Positions 1 through 7,687 of a stretch of 53,966 bases of DNA are shown piece after piece. The translations under genes and the position numbers were made by a program. Positions within the stretch are counted from its first letter, which is position 1. Each line of letters opens with the position of its first letter. Source of the DNA: Streptococcus agalactiae ATCC 13813 (lineage in GTDB: Bacteria > Bacillota > Bacilli > Lactobacillales > Streptococcaceae); assembly GCF_000186445.1 (NCBI RefSeq), contig NZ_GL636070.1, positions 927,377 to 981,342 of the forward strand, written 5' to 3'. Below the pieces are notes generated by a model. The model was not told the origin of the DNA. It ran no database searches and saw only the letters and a list, made by a program, of their open reading frames with translations.

Positions 1-482
1 CTAGAAGCGATTGATTCCGGAACTATTCTTGTGAATGGAATCAATTTAAACAAAATAAAAGAAAAAGATTATTTTAAGAACCACCTTAGCTATTTATTTC
101 AAAATTTTGGTTTGATTGACAATAGAACAATTCAGGAGAATTTGGAATTGGCATTTTTAGGTAAAAAAATAACTAAAAATGAAAAACTCTCCCAGATGCG
201 CATGGCGCTTAAAAGTGTCAATTTGAATATCGATTTAAATAGAAAAATCTTTTCATTATCAGGAGGAGAAGCTCAACGTGTAGCGATTGCTAAAACCATA
301 CTCAAAGATTCTCCTATTATTTTAGCAGATAAGCCTATGGCATCTGTTGATAAAAAAATAGTGATGAAATTATTGAGCTAATCTTAGGGCTGAAAACGGA
401 GAAAAAGATTATTATTATAGCAACACACTCTCCAGATATTTACAATAAAGTAGATCATATCATAAGAATCAGAAAAAGGTAA
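1..482 (+). pseudogene. Bacteriocin-type ABC transporter ATPase, 5' truncated by the window and frameshifted
   Basis: The reading frame is open from base 1 (the Walker A part lies outside the window) and shows a Q-loop (LFQNFGLIDN) and an intact signature (LSGGEAQRVAIAK). The frame stops at 379-381, but the frame one base away continues from about 360 with SDEIIELILGLK and the H-loop IIIIATHSPD, ending at TAA 480-482. Restoring one A in the A7 tract at 352-358 would join them as VDKKNSDEIIEL, so a one-base deletion there is the simplest explanation. Walker B reads LADKP where the family has ADEP, so the catalytic glutamate is lysine: the enzyme would be impaired even if the frame were restored. 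The Q-loop wording resembles ATPases paired with lactococcin-972-type bacteriocin exporters (recollection of the family). No partner permease follows; two small membrane proteins do. Confidence 0.8.
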
Positions 483-485
483 TGC

Positions 486-671
486 ATGAAATTTCAATTA
501 TTAAGTATTTTATTGAATGGTATTATTTTTATAAATGCCACTTTTATTATGTTGACACAAATAGGGAGTATTAGGCAACCGACTAAATTGTTAGTACAAA
601 TAATCTTTGTACTGAGTTTATTGTCACCCATAATAACTGTCTACCAGTATTTAACGATGGAAAAAGATTGA
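486..671 (+). CDS. Small hydrophobic protein, two membrane segments (61 aa)
   Basis: I do not recognise a family. The 61 residues hold two hydrophobic stretches (about 4-25 and 35-55) around a short polar loop, and end in a charged MEKD tail. The start lies 3 bases after the stop of the preceding ABC ATPase remnant and has an AGAAAAAGG ribosome site whose core overlaps that gene's last codons, so the two were probably co-transcribed. It may be a remnant of, or accessory to, the missing permease or immunity function of that ABC system; this is inference from position only. Confidence 0.55.
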   Translation: MKFQLLSILLNGIIFINATFIMLTQIGSIRQPTKLLVQIIFVLSLLSPIITVYQYLTMEKD

Positions 672-911
672 TACAAGGTTTAAGATTGTCTGAAATAGAT
701 ACTGTGTAAATAAAAAAGCGACTAAATAATGCCAATAAATCAATCTTAGACAGATATAAGGTCTCAACAAGAAGTAGAAATAAAAGTATGTTAAAATAGT
801 TTGAGGGGGTGGCGATTGCTATCACAATGTTTGTTATTCATTAACTAGTCTAATTTACAATTATTTTAGTTCAAAAAACAAGTAACTATTAGTTATTTTA
901 AGGAGCTTACA
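672..911. other. Gene-poor 240-base spacer
   Basis: AT-rich, with no convincing coding frame. It contains a loose inverted repeat (AAGATTG near 680, CAATCTT near 743) and a G-rich patch (GAGGGGGTGGCG near 803). It could be the eroded remains of a permease gene that once belonged to the adjoining ABC ATPase, but no recognisable protein fragment remains. Confidence 0.3.
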
Positions 912-1445
912 TTGAATAAAAGGATATTATTTAACCTAGTGATGACATTGTTTTTTATCCTATTAGCTATTGTTTCTATTTTCCTTAATTTTGATTATTT
1001 AATAGGTATTTTAGGATTAGGAATTTTGACAATCATACTCTTGTTTGGAAATTATTATCACAGATGTTCCCATCCAAAGAGTCTTAATAGCATATCCCAC
1101 CATACAGAAAAAAGAAAAGTCAATATTTCACTATATTTATTTTTTACTTTTCTTATTTGTGAGTTAGGTATAATGGGGCTCATGCTATATTTAAACAATA
1201 CGATATCACTTAAAAACCAAAAAGTATTAGCTTGTTTACTATGCGCCTCAATATTTTGTATGTTGCTTGCTGGATACCAATTTGAAAGTAATAGATTTCA
1301 AAGTTCTAAAAATTTTTCAGAAGTAAGATGCTTCGGTGTCGCCGTGAATCCCAGACACCCAATAGGTCGTGTAATCTATATAAGTGCCTTTGTTTTAATG
1401 GTTATTCTATTTTGTATTCTATTAATTTGGGGACCGACAGACTGA
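912..1445 (+). CDS. Polytopic membrane protein of unknown function (177 aa)
   Basis: The protein has about five hydrophobic segments: roughly residues 5-25 and 27-46, then 73-95, 104-125 and 155-174. Between the first pair and the third segment is a polar loop with His and Cys residues (HRCSHPKS, ISHHTEKRK). A TTG start at 912 is chosen because a clear AAGGAG site (900-905) lies 6 bases upstream. The loop VNPRHPIGR before the last segment is the most conserved-looking part. I cannot assign a family. It follows the ABC ATPase remnant and the 61-residue protein, and could be another leftover of the same export or immunity locus, but nothing in the sequence proves that. Confidence 0.6.
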   Translation: MNKRILFNLVMTLFFILLAIVSIFLNFDYLIGILGLGILTIILLFGNYYHRCSHPKSLNSISHHTEKRKVNISLYLFFTFLICELGIMGLMLYLNNTISLKNQKVLACLLCASIFCMLLAGYQFESNRFQSSKNFSEVRCFGVAVNPRHPIGRVIYISAFVLMVILFCILLIWGPTD

Positions 1446-1457
1446 TTGACTTATGAT

Positions 1458-1500
1458 TCACAAAAGGACAGAGATTATTATGGAAGTCTCTAGTTTGTGA
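1458..1500 (+). repeat. Two-part imperfect hairpin downstream of the 177-aa gene
   Basis: TCACAAA (1458-1464) pairs with TTTGTGA (1494-1500), and inside it AGAGA (1470-1474) pairs with TCTCT (1487-1491). No T run follows directly, so it may be an RNA-processing or stability element rather than a terminator. A second short inverted repeat, CTATAGAT-TT-ATCTATAG, lies at 1531-1548. Confidence 0.4.
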
Positions 1501-1590
1501 TGCTTAGTATAAGTGTGTTGGCTAATACAGCTATAGATTTATCTATAGTGCTTGTTTATTGGAATTAACCCAAAGATTATTTATTGATAA

Positions 1591-1630
1591 AAACCCTCCT
1601 AAGTCTTAATGAACTTAGGAGGGTTCTTGC
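1591..1630. terminator. Bidirectional terminator between convergent genes
   Basis: A perfect 13-base-pair stem (1592-1604 with 1613-1625, AACCCTCCTAAGT arm) with an 8-base loop. On the minus strand it is followed by a T run, which suits the Ltp-repeat gene; on the plus strand it could also end transcripts from the 912 gene. Confidence 0.8.
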
Positions 1631-1699
1631 TATTTTACAGCTGGAATATTAGCATAAGCTATCAATTCTATTACATAAGGATAGACTATTGGTATGTCA

Positions 1700-2296
1700 T
1701 CATTTCAAATGATCTACAGCATATTGGGCTTCATCATTTGTGAATTTATCGCCCAGCGTAGATGTCAATTGTTTATAGATTTCTTCTTTGGATAAAGAAG
1801 AACTACTTTGATAACTTTTAGCAGTCTCAAGAGCATTTTCTTTGAAATCTACTTTGAGATGGTCTATAGCATATTGGGATTCTTCTTTTGTAAATTTATC
1901 AGAGTGGGTTGCCTTATCTGGAGACTCCGAATAGAGCTGTTCAAAGATAGATTGTTTAGATAAATTCATGGTCTTTGAATAAATTTTGGCAGAAATCAAG
2001 GCATTTTTTTTGTAATCAACCTTGAGGTTATTAATCACAAAGTTGATGTCTTCTTGACGATATTTCTTAGAATCCTTTTTTAATTTTTCAATGATACTAT
2101 CTTTAGACATATGGCCAGACTTAGCATATTCTCTTGCTTTTTTGACAATTGTTTTTTGAGTTTTATTAAATTTAACTTTTGCTTTCTTGGTGGCAGCATA
2201 AACGTTGTTATGATTAAAAATAGAAGTTGTTGGTGTATATAAGGCTATTCCTATTAAAAGAGTAGCGCAGATAAATAAGAATATCTTTTTGGTCAT
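1700..2296 (-). CDS. Secreted protein with three Ltp-type (host cell surface-exposed lipoprotein) repeats
   Basis: The start is placed at the ATG at 2296, preceded by GGAG six bases away, giving 198 residues; a longer in-frame extension upstream lacks a ribosome site. MTKKIFLFICATLLIG begins a signal peptide that ends near VYAA-TKK, about residue 36. The rest is three tandem repeats of about 50 residues of the pattern A..A..Y...LSK..I..QL......FT..E.QYA.DHLKVD, as in the Ltp family. The founding member is the superinfection-exclusion lipoprotein of a Streptococcus thermophilus phage; chromosomal copies are common and mostly of unknown role. There is no lipobox cysteine at the cleavage site, so this copy is predicted to be secreted rather than lipid-anchored. 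It is a single-gene unit with its own downstream terminator. Confidence 0.75.
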   Translation of the reverse strand: MTKKIFLFICATLLIGIALYTPTTSIFNHNNVYAATKKAKVKFNKTQKTIVKKAREYAKSGHMSKDSIIEKLKKDSKKYRQEDINFVINNLKVDYKKNALISAKIYSKTMNLSKQSIFEQLYSESPDKATHSDKFTKEESQYAIDHLKVDFKENALETAKSYQSSSSLSKEEIYKQLTSTLGDKFTNDEAQYAVDHLK

Positions 2297-2525
2297 GTTT
2301 AGCTCCATCAGCTTTTTAGGTGAATCAGGTTTACACCTTGATTGATGCTTTGACATCAAGTCTAGATTAATTATAAGTATTAAGTAGAGAAAGGTCAAGA
2401 AATTACTGATGTGGTAGTGTTCTAAATGTACTACTTTACTACTTTTTATAAGTGATTAGAATGTACTTTTTCTTCAAAAAAGAGTATACTAAATTATCGA
2501 AGATTTTAATCAAAAAGGAAAGAAC

Positions 2526-3020
2526 ATGATTATCGACAAAACCGTTTCAACTAAAGGTTTGGAGACTTCTCCAGTGGCAGAAGCCTTGGCTGGTTTGCGT
2601 GCAAATGAAGCTCGCTATTTCTGGAATAAATTCAAAGTAGCCTACGAAACATTTCCAGTATCAGACTATCCAGAATTGATGGCAGATATTAATCACCTTC
2701 TAAAAAATGAACGTAACCTTGTTTTTGCTGCAAAGCCTTTAGAGATTTCACAGCTTTTTTTAGAGAATCGTATTTTATGGACACATGTTTTCTATGAGGA
2801 TGGTTTAGCCATTAATATTTTATATGAATTAGATAATCCTAAAAAGAGAGCTGTAGGTTTAAAATTATCAGATGGAATGGATATTCCTATTGAATTAGCG
2901 GACAAGTTTAAGTTCGCTCGTCAAAAGTCAAAACTCGCAGGTATAATACGTGGTTCTTATTTTACCCTAAAAGGAGAAAATGAAACTCTGATGCAGCGTT
3001 GGTTGGATAATATGAAGTGA
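2526..3020 (+). CDS. Conserved protein of unknown function (164 aa)
   Basis: I do not recognise a family. It is a soluble-looking protein of mixed helix and strand with no signal peptide or membrane segment; a central ILYELDNPKKRAVGLKL stretch looks like a beta hairpin. An AAAAAGGAAAG ribosome site precedes the ATG. A TATACT -10 element (2485-2490) lies about 36 bases upstream of the start. The VOC-fold gene begins about 10 bases after its stop, so the two form an operon closed by the terminator at 3446-3472. Confidence 0.65.
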   Translation: MIIDKTVSTKGLETSPVAEALAGLRANEARYFWNKFKVAYETFPVSDYPELMADINHLLKNERNLVFAAKPLEISQLFLENRILWTHVFYEDGLAINILYELDNPKKRAVGLKLSDGMDIPIELADKFKFARQKSKLAGIIRGSYFTLKGENETLMQRWLDNMK

Positions 3021-3029
3021 GGTATGGTA

Positions 3030-3440
3030 ATGAAAGCAATTGAAATTTATATGAATATTAATGGGCGTGGGGCCGAAGCTATTACATTTTATGAAGAGGC
3101 TTTTAATACAAAAGCAGAACACGTCACAACTTTTGCACAGGGCTGGCCAGATTGTCCGCCAGAACTTGAATATTTAATTATGAACGCTCAATTTAATATT
3201 GATGGTATTCGAATGCAACTTTCTGACAATAATCCTATTTTTGATTTTCAAATTGGACAAAATATGACAGCAGCTTTAATTGTAGAATCTGTAGAAGAAG
3301 CGCAAGAGTTATTCAATAAGCTTTCTCGAGATGCAATGAACATTAAAATGCCTCTACAAGCAGTTCCGTGGAGTCCAGCTTATGGAAATGTGACTGACAA
3401 ATATGGTATGACATGGCAAATCAATACTGAGCTTAGCTAA
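3030..3440 (+). CDS. VOC-superfamily (PhnB/glyoxalase-like) protein
   Basis: 136 residues with the beta-alpha-beta-beta-beta pattern of a PhnB-type vicinal oxygen chelate protein: the opening IEIYMNINGRGAEAITFYEEAF, a middle ...MNAQFNIDGIRMQLSDN, and the close DKYGMTWQIN (the D.FG..W of the family appears as DKYGMTW). The start at 3030 is preferred over an ATG at 3024 because the GAGG site (3019-3022) is seven bases from it. The substrate cannot be read from sequence. It is the second gene of a two-gene unit with the 164-residue protein. Confidence 0.75.
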   Translation: MKAIEIYMNINGRGAEAITFYEEAFNTKAEHVTTFAQGWPDCPPELEYLIMNAQFNIDGIRMQLSDNNPIFDFQIGQNMTAALIVESVEEAQELFNKLSRDAMNIKMPLQAVPWSPAYGNVTDKYGMTWQINTELS

Positions 3441-3445
3441 AATGG

Positions 3446-3472
3446 GGTTGAGGATTATTTCTCAGCCTTTTT
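3446..3472 (+). terminator. Rho-independent terminator after the VOC gene
   Basis: GGTTGAG (3446-3452) pairs with CTCAGCC (3461-3467), followed by a run of five T. Confidence 0.75.
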
Positions 3473-3539
3473 AAATAGCATTGACAGAGTATTCTAGCTA
3501 AGCTAAAATAAATTGATTAAGGTGAAAAGGAGAAAAAAG

Positions 3540-4880
3540 ATGTATCAAACTCAGACAAATAAGGAAAAATTTGTTTTATTTTTGAAATTATTTATCCCAG
3601 TATTAATTTATCAATTTGCTAATTTTTCAGCTACTTTTATTGATTCGGTTATGACTGGACAGTATAGTCAGCTACATTTGGCAGGTGTGTCAACTGCTAG
3701 TAATTTATGGACTCCGTTTTTCGCTTTATTAGTAGGTATGATTTCAGCATTAGTACCAGTAGTTGGTCAACATTTGGGTAGAGGAAATAAAGAACAAATT
3801 CGCACAGAATTTCACCAATTTCTATATTTAGGTTTGATACTGTCCTTAATATTATTTTTAATCATGCAATTCATTGCTCAACCTGTCTTGGGGAGTTTGG
3901 GTTTAGAAGATGAAGTTCTAGCAGTTGGTCGTGGTTATTTAAATTATATGTTGATTGGAATCATGCCGCTGGTGTTGTTTAGCATTTGCCGTTCATTCTT
4001 TGATGCATTGGGGTTAACAAGGTTATCTATGTATCTGATGCTTTTAATTCTACCCTTTAATTCATTTTTTAATTATATGCTTATCTACGGTAAATTTGGT
4101 ATGCCTAGACTAGGAGGTGCGGGGGCAGGTCTTGGAACTTCTTTAACTTATTGGGCTATTTTTATTGTTATTATTATTGTGATGGCACTTCATCCTCAAA
4201 TTAAAACATATCATATATGGACTCTGGAAAGAATAAAAACTCCTTTGATTATTGAAGATATTCGATTGGGATTACCGATTGGTTTACAAATTTTTGCAGA
4301 AGTTGCAATTTTTGCAGTAGTAGGCTTATTCATGGCAAAATTTTCTTCAATCATTATTGCAGCACATCAGGCTGCTATGAATTTTTCATCATTAATGTAT
4401 GCCTTTCCTTTAAGTATTTCCACTGCTCTAGCTATTACAATATCGTTTGAAGTAGGGGCAGAGCGCTTTCAGGACGCAAACACTTACAGTAGGATAGGAC
4501 GCTTAACAGCGGTAGGGATTACATCAGGGACCTTACTATTTTTATTTCTATTTCGTGAGAATGTAGCAGCAATGTATAATAGTGACCCTCACTTTGTCGC
4601 TATTACAGCTCAATTCCTAACTTATAGTCTCTTTTTCCAGTTTGCAGATGCTTATGCAGCTCCTGTACAGGGGATTTTACGAGGCTATAAGGATACAACA
4701 AAACCGTTTATGATCGGTGCGGGCGCTTATTGGTTATGTGCTTTGCCATTAGCGGTTATCTTAGAAAAAAATAGCCAGTTAGGTCCGTTTGCCTATTGGA
4801 TTGGTTTAATCACAGGTATTTTTGTTTGCGGTCTATTTCTAAACCAACGTCTGCAAAAGATTAAGAAGTTGTATTATTAA
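3540..4880 (+). CDS. MATE-family multidrug/sodium efflux transporter
   Basis: 446 residues with about twelve hydrophobic segments in two related halves, the arrangement of NorM-type MATE exporters. Typical motifs are ATFIDSVMTGQYS with PVVGQHLGRGN in the first half and IAAHQAAMNFSSLMYAFPLSIS in the second; RGYKDTTKPF is the usual loop after helix 10. Members export cationic drugs in exchange for sodium or protons. The ATG at 3540 is chosen because AGGAG precedes it by eight bases; an upstream TTG at 3513 has no such site. It is a single-gene unit closed by the terminator at 4901-4933. Confidence 0.9.
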   Translation: MYQTQTNKEKFVLFLKLFIPVLIYQFANFSATFIDSVMTGQYSQLHLAGVSTASNLWTPFFALLVGMISALVPVVGQHLGRGNKEQIRTEFHQFLYLGLILSLILFLIMQFIAQPVLGSLGLEDEVLAVGRGYLNYMLIGIMPLVLFSICRSFFDALGLTRLSMYLMLLILPFNSFFNYMLIYGKFGMPRLGGAGAGLGTSLTYWAIFIVIIIVMALHPQIKTYHIWTLERIKTPLIIEDIRLGLPIGLQIFAEVAIFAVVGLFMAKFSSIIIAAHQAAMNFSSLMYAFPLSISTALAITISFEVGAERFQDANTYSRIGRLTAVGITSGTLLFLFLFRENVAAMYNSDPHFVAITAQFLTYSLFFQFADAYAAPVQGILRGYKDTTKPFMIGAGAYWLCALPLAVILEKNSQLGPFAYWIGLITGIFVCGLFLNQRLQKIKKLYY

Positions 4881-4900
4881 AGTTTGACAAGATTTATACC

Positions 4901-4933
4901 AAAAAAGGCTTAGTTCTTTACTAAGTCTTTTTT
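4901..4933. terminator. Bidirectional terminator between MATE gene and queH
   Basis: A6-GGCTTAG, a 7-base loop, then CTAAGTC-T6. The A run in front and T run behind make it work for both converging genes. Confidence 0.8.
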
Positions 4934-4938
4934 ATCAT

Positions 4939-5706
4939 TTACATTGACTTGCCATTAAATGTGAAGCGTATATTAGGAAATTCTTCTTTGCCGTCTTTAT
5001 CACTCATGAAAGCTTTCGCATCTTTTTTGATTTGGAGAAGATTTATCCCTTGATCTTTAGCACCGAAGATACACCCACAGTAACATTGGCGGTAGATATC
5101 ATAATCTTTACACATCTCAACGGAACGTTGGTAACCTTTATTTTTTTTAAGGTCGCTAGGAAGATACTGAGTATCATAAATTTTTTGGACATCAATACCA
5201 ATAGTATTGATTGTTTGAGAGTTTTTGTGAGGACTAATAGTTAGGGCACTGCCAAAGTAATCAAAACCTAGTTCAACGGCTTTTTCCGCTGTCTTATCAA
5301 GACGGAAATCATAGCAAACTTTACAACGCTCCCCACCTTCAGGTTCTTCTTCTAACCCATGAACAATTTTGAAAAATTCATTTGGTTCATATGGTGCTGA
5401 TAAGAATTGTACAGAATATCCAGTATTTTTGTTGAAATCATGAACAAATTTTTGAGTAACATATTCGCGGCGATAATATTCATCTTTAGGATGGATATTT
5501 GAATTAGCAAAATAGATGGTAACATCTGCCCATTGTGATAAGTATTCAAGGGTATATGTACTACAAGGAGCACAGCAGACATGCATCAGAATTTTAGGAC
5601 GGATATCACTAGCTTGCCACTGCTTAACCATTTGTTGCATGACCCAATCGTAATTGATTTTTTGGTTAGGTTTCATTTTTTCAAGAATATTCTCAACGTC
5701 TATCAT
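4939..5706 (-). CDS. queH: Epoxyqueuosine reductase QueH
   Basis: 255 residues of the DUF208/QueH family, which carries out the last step of tRNA queuosine synthesis (epoxyqueuosine to queuosine) independently of cobalamin. The conserved cysteines are visible: HVCCAPC with C44-C45 and C48, ERCKVCYDFR with C128 and C131, and QCYCGC near residue 210. These ligate an iron-sulfur cluster and an adjacent metal in the family. SALTISPHKNS is also characteristic. GAGGAG lies a few bases upstream of the ATG. It is a single gene, convergent with the MATE transporter. Confidence 0.92.
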   Translation of the reverse strand: MIDVENILEKMKPNQKINYDWVMQQMVKQWQASDIRPKILMHVCCAPCSTYTLEYLSQWADVTIYFANSNIHPKDEYYRREYVTQKFVHDFNKNTGYSVQFLSAPYEPNEFFKIVHGLEEEPEGGERCKVCYDFRLDKTAEKAVELGFDYFGSALTISPHKNSQTINTIGIDVQKIYDTQYLPSDLKKNKGYQRSVEMCKDYDIYRQCYCGCIFGAKDQGINLLQIKKDAKAFMSDKDGKEEFPNIRFTFNGKSM

Positions 5707-5849
5707 AAAAACTCCTCAATAATTCACTTGTTTAAAGTGTAACATAAAATAATTGCTTAGACTAGGAGTATTGAGGTTTTATTCAAGTATTGGAAGATAC
5801 AATAGATGTTGGGGAATAGTATTTATTTCGTAAAGATTACAGTACATTT

Positions 5850-5864
5850 TGTTATAATAGTTCT
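5850..5864 (+). promoter_or_regulatory. uvrC promoter, extended -10, predicted leaderless mRNA
   Basis: TGTTATAAT at 5850-5858 is a perfect extended -10 element. It ends only six bases before the uvrC ATG at 5865, so transcription would be expected to begin at or within a base or two of the start codon. No Shine-Dalgarno sequence lies between. Confidence 0.65.
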
Positions 5865-7646
5865 ATGAATGAACTGATTAAACATAAGCTAGAATTGTTA
5901 CCAGACAGTCCTGGTTGTTACCTTCATAAAGATAAGAATGGGACAATTATCTATGTAGGTAAGGCTAAAAATCTTAAGAATCGTGTGAGAAGTTATTTTC
6001 ATGGGAGTCATAATACTAAGACAGAACTTTTGGTCTCTGAGATTGAAGACTTTGAATACATTGTGACAACATCTAATACCGAAGCTCTATTATTGGAAAT
6101 TAATTTAATCCAAGAAAATATGCCGAAGTATAATATTCGATTGAAAGATGATAAGTCTTACCCATATATCAAAATAACAAATGAACGTTATCCTCGTCTT
6201 ATGATTACACGTCAAGTAAAAAAATCAGATGGCACTTATTTTGGACCTTATCCGGATTCTGGGGCAGCAACTGAGATTAAGCGGTTACTAGATAGGCTCT
6301 TTCCTTTTAAGAAATGTACTAATCCAGCAAATAAAGTATGCTTTTATTATCATTTAGGGCAATGCAATGCACATACAGTTTGTCAAACTAATAAAGCTTA
6401 TTGGGATAGTCTGAGAGAAGATGTAAAACAGTTTCTTAATGGTAAAGATAATAAAATTGTTAACGGATTAACTGAAAAAATGAAGAGCGCTGCTATGACT
6501 ATGGAATTTGAGCGTGCGGCTGAGTATCGAGATTTGATCGAAGCAATTAGTTTGTTGCGTACTAAGCAGCGTGTTATTCATCAAGATATGAAGGATAGAG
6601 ATGTTTTTGGTTATTTTGTTGATAAGGGTTGGATGTGTATACAGGTCTTTTTTGTTCGAAATGGAAAATTGATTCAGCGTGACGTGAATATGTTTCCTTA
6701 TTATAATGAACCAGAGGAAGATTTTCTAACTTACATAGGGCAATTTTATCAAGATACAAAACATTTTCTACCCAAAGAAGTCTTTATTCCACAGGATATT
6801 GATGCTAAGTCGGTTGAAACAATTGTAGGCTGTAAGATTGTTAAACCACAACGTGGTGAAAAGAAACAGTTAGTAAATCTGGCAATAAAAAATGCTCGTG
6901 TCAGTTTACAACAGAAGTTTGACTTACTGGAAAAAGATATTCGTAAAACTCATGGGGCAATTGAAAATTTAGGTAATCTTCTTAATATCCCTAAACCAGT
7001 ACGCATAGAAGCATTTGATAATTCCAATATTCAAGGGACAAGTCCAGTAGCTGCTATGGTGGTATTTGTGAATGGAAAGCCAAGTAAAAAAGACTATCGA
7101 AAGTTTAAAATTAAGACTGTTATCGGACCAGATGATTATGCTAGTATGAGAGAAGTCATTCATCGGCGTTATAGTAGGGTTTTAAAAGATGGCTTGACAC
7201 CTCCGGACTTGATTGTAATTGATGGTGGTCAGGGGCAAGTAAATATAGCGCGTGATGTTATTGAGAACAAATTTGGTTTAGCCATACCTATTGCAGGTTT
7301 GCAAAAGAATGATAAACACCAAACACATGAATTACTTTTTGGAGATCCTTTAGAAGTAGTAGAGCTACCGCGTAATTCAGAAGAATTTTTCTTACTTCAC
7401 CGTATTCAAGATGAGGTACATCGTTTTGCTATTACTTTTCATCGTCAATTACGCTCCAAAAATTCCTTTTCTTCAAAATTAGATGGTATCACTGGGTTGG
7501 GACCAAAACGTAAACAATTGCTAATGAAACATTTTAAAAGCTTACCTAATATCCAAAAAGCTGAGATTGAGGACATTATTATGTGTGGTATTCCTAGGAC
7601 TGTTGCAGAAAGTCTCCGAGATTCTCTTAATGATCCTCCTAAATAA
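5865..7646 (+). CDS. uvrC: UvrABC excinuclease subunit C
   Basis: 593 residues, normal length for UvrC, the dual-incision nuclease of nucleotide excision repair. The N-terminal GIY-YIG nuclease is seen at about residues 12-95 ([25 protein letters not shown]). The UVR motif that binds UvrB is near 205-225 ([20 protein letters not shown]). The RNase H-like second nuclease is at about 385-540 ([29 protein letters not shown]), and helix-hairpin-helix motifs close the protein ([19 protein letters not shown]). The ATG at 5865 matches the known N-terminus of streptococcal UvrC, yet it has no ribosome site and sits right at the predicted transcription start, implying leaderless initiation. Confidence 0.95.
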   Translation: MNELIKHKLELLPDSPGCYLHKDKNGTIIYVGKAKNLKNRVRSYFHGSHNTKTELLVSEIEDFEYIVTTSNTEALLLEINLIQENMPKYNIRLKDDKSYPYIKITNERYPRLMITRQVKKSDGTYFGPYPDSGAATEIKRLLDRLFPFKKCTNPANKVCFYYHLGQCNAHTVCQTNKAYWDSLREDVKQFLNGKDNKIVNGLTEKMKSAAMTMEFERAAEYRDLIEAISLLRTKQRVIHQDMKDRDVFGYFVDKGWMCIQVFFVRNGKLIQRDVNMFPYYNEPEEDFLTYIGQFYQDTKHFLPKEVFIPQDIDAKSVETIVGCKIVKPQRGEKKQLVNLAIKNARVSLQQKFDLLEKDIRKTHGAIENLGNLLNIPKPVRIEAFDNSNIQGTSPVAAMVVFVNGKPSKKDYRKFKIKTVIGPDDYASMREVIHRRYSRVLKDGLTPPDLIVIDGGQGQVNIARDVIENKFGLAIPIAGLQKNDKHQTHELLFGDPLEVVELPRNSEEFFLLHRIQDEVHRFAITFHRQLRSKNSFSSKLDGITGLGPKRKQLLMKHFKSLPNIQKAEIEDIIMCGIPRTVAESLRDSLNDPPK

Positions 7647-7681
7647 AAAACTTAGTAGATACTGTTCTACTAAGCTTTTTA
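7645..7681. terminator. Bidirectional terminator between uvrC and the phosphodiesterase gene
   Basis: CTTAGTAGA (7651-7659) pairs with TCTACTAAG (7666-7674), flanked by an A run before and a T run after. It lies between convergent genes. Confidence 0.85.
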
Positions 7682-7687
7682 TTTAAT

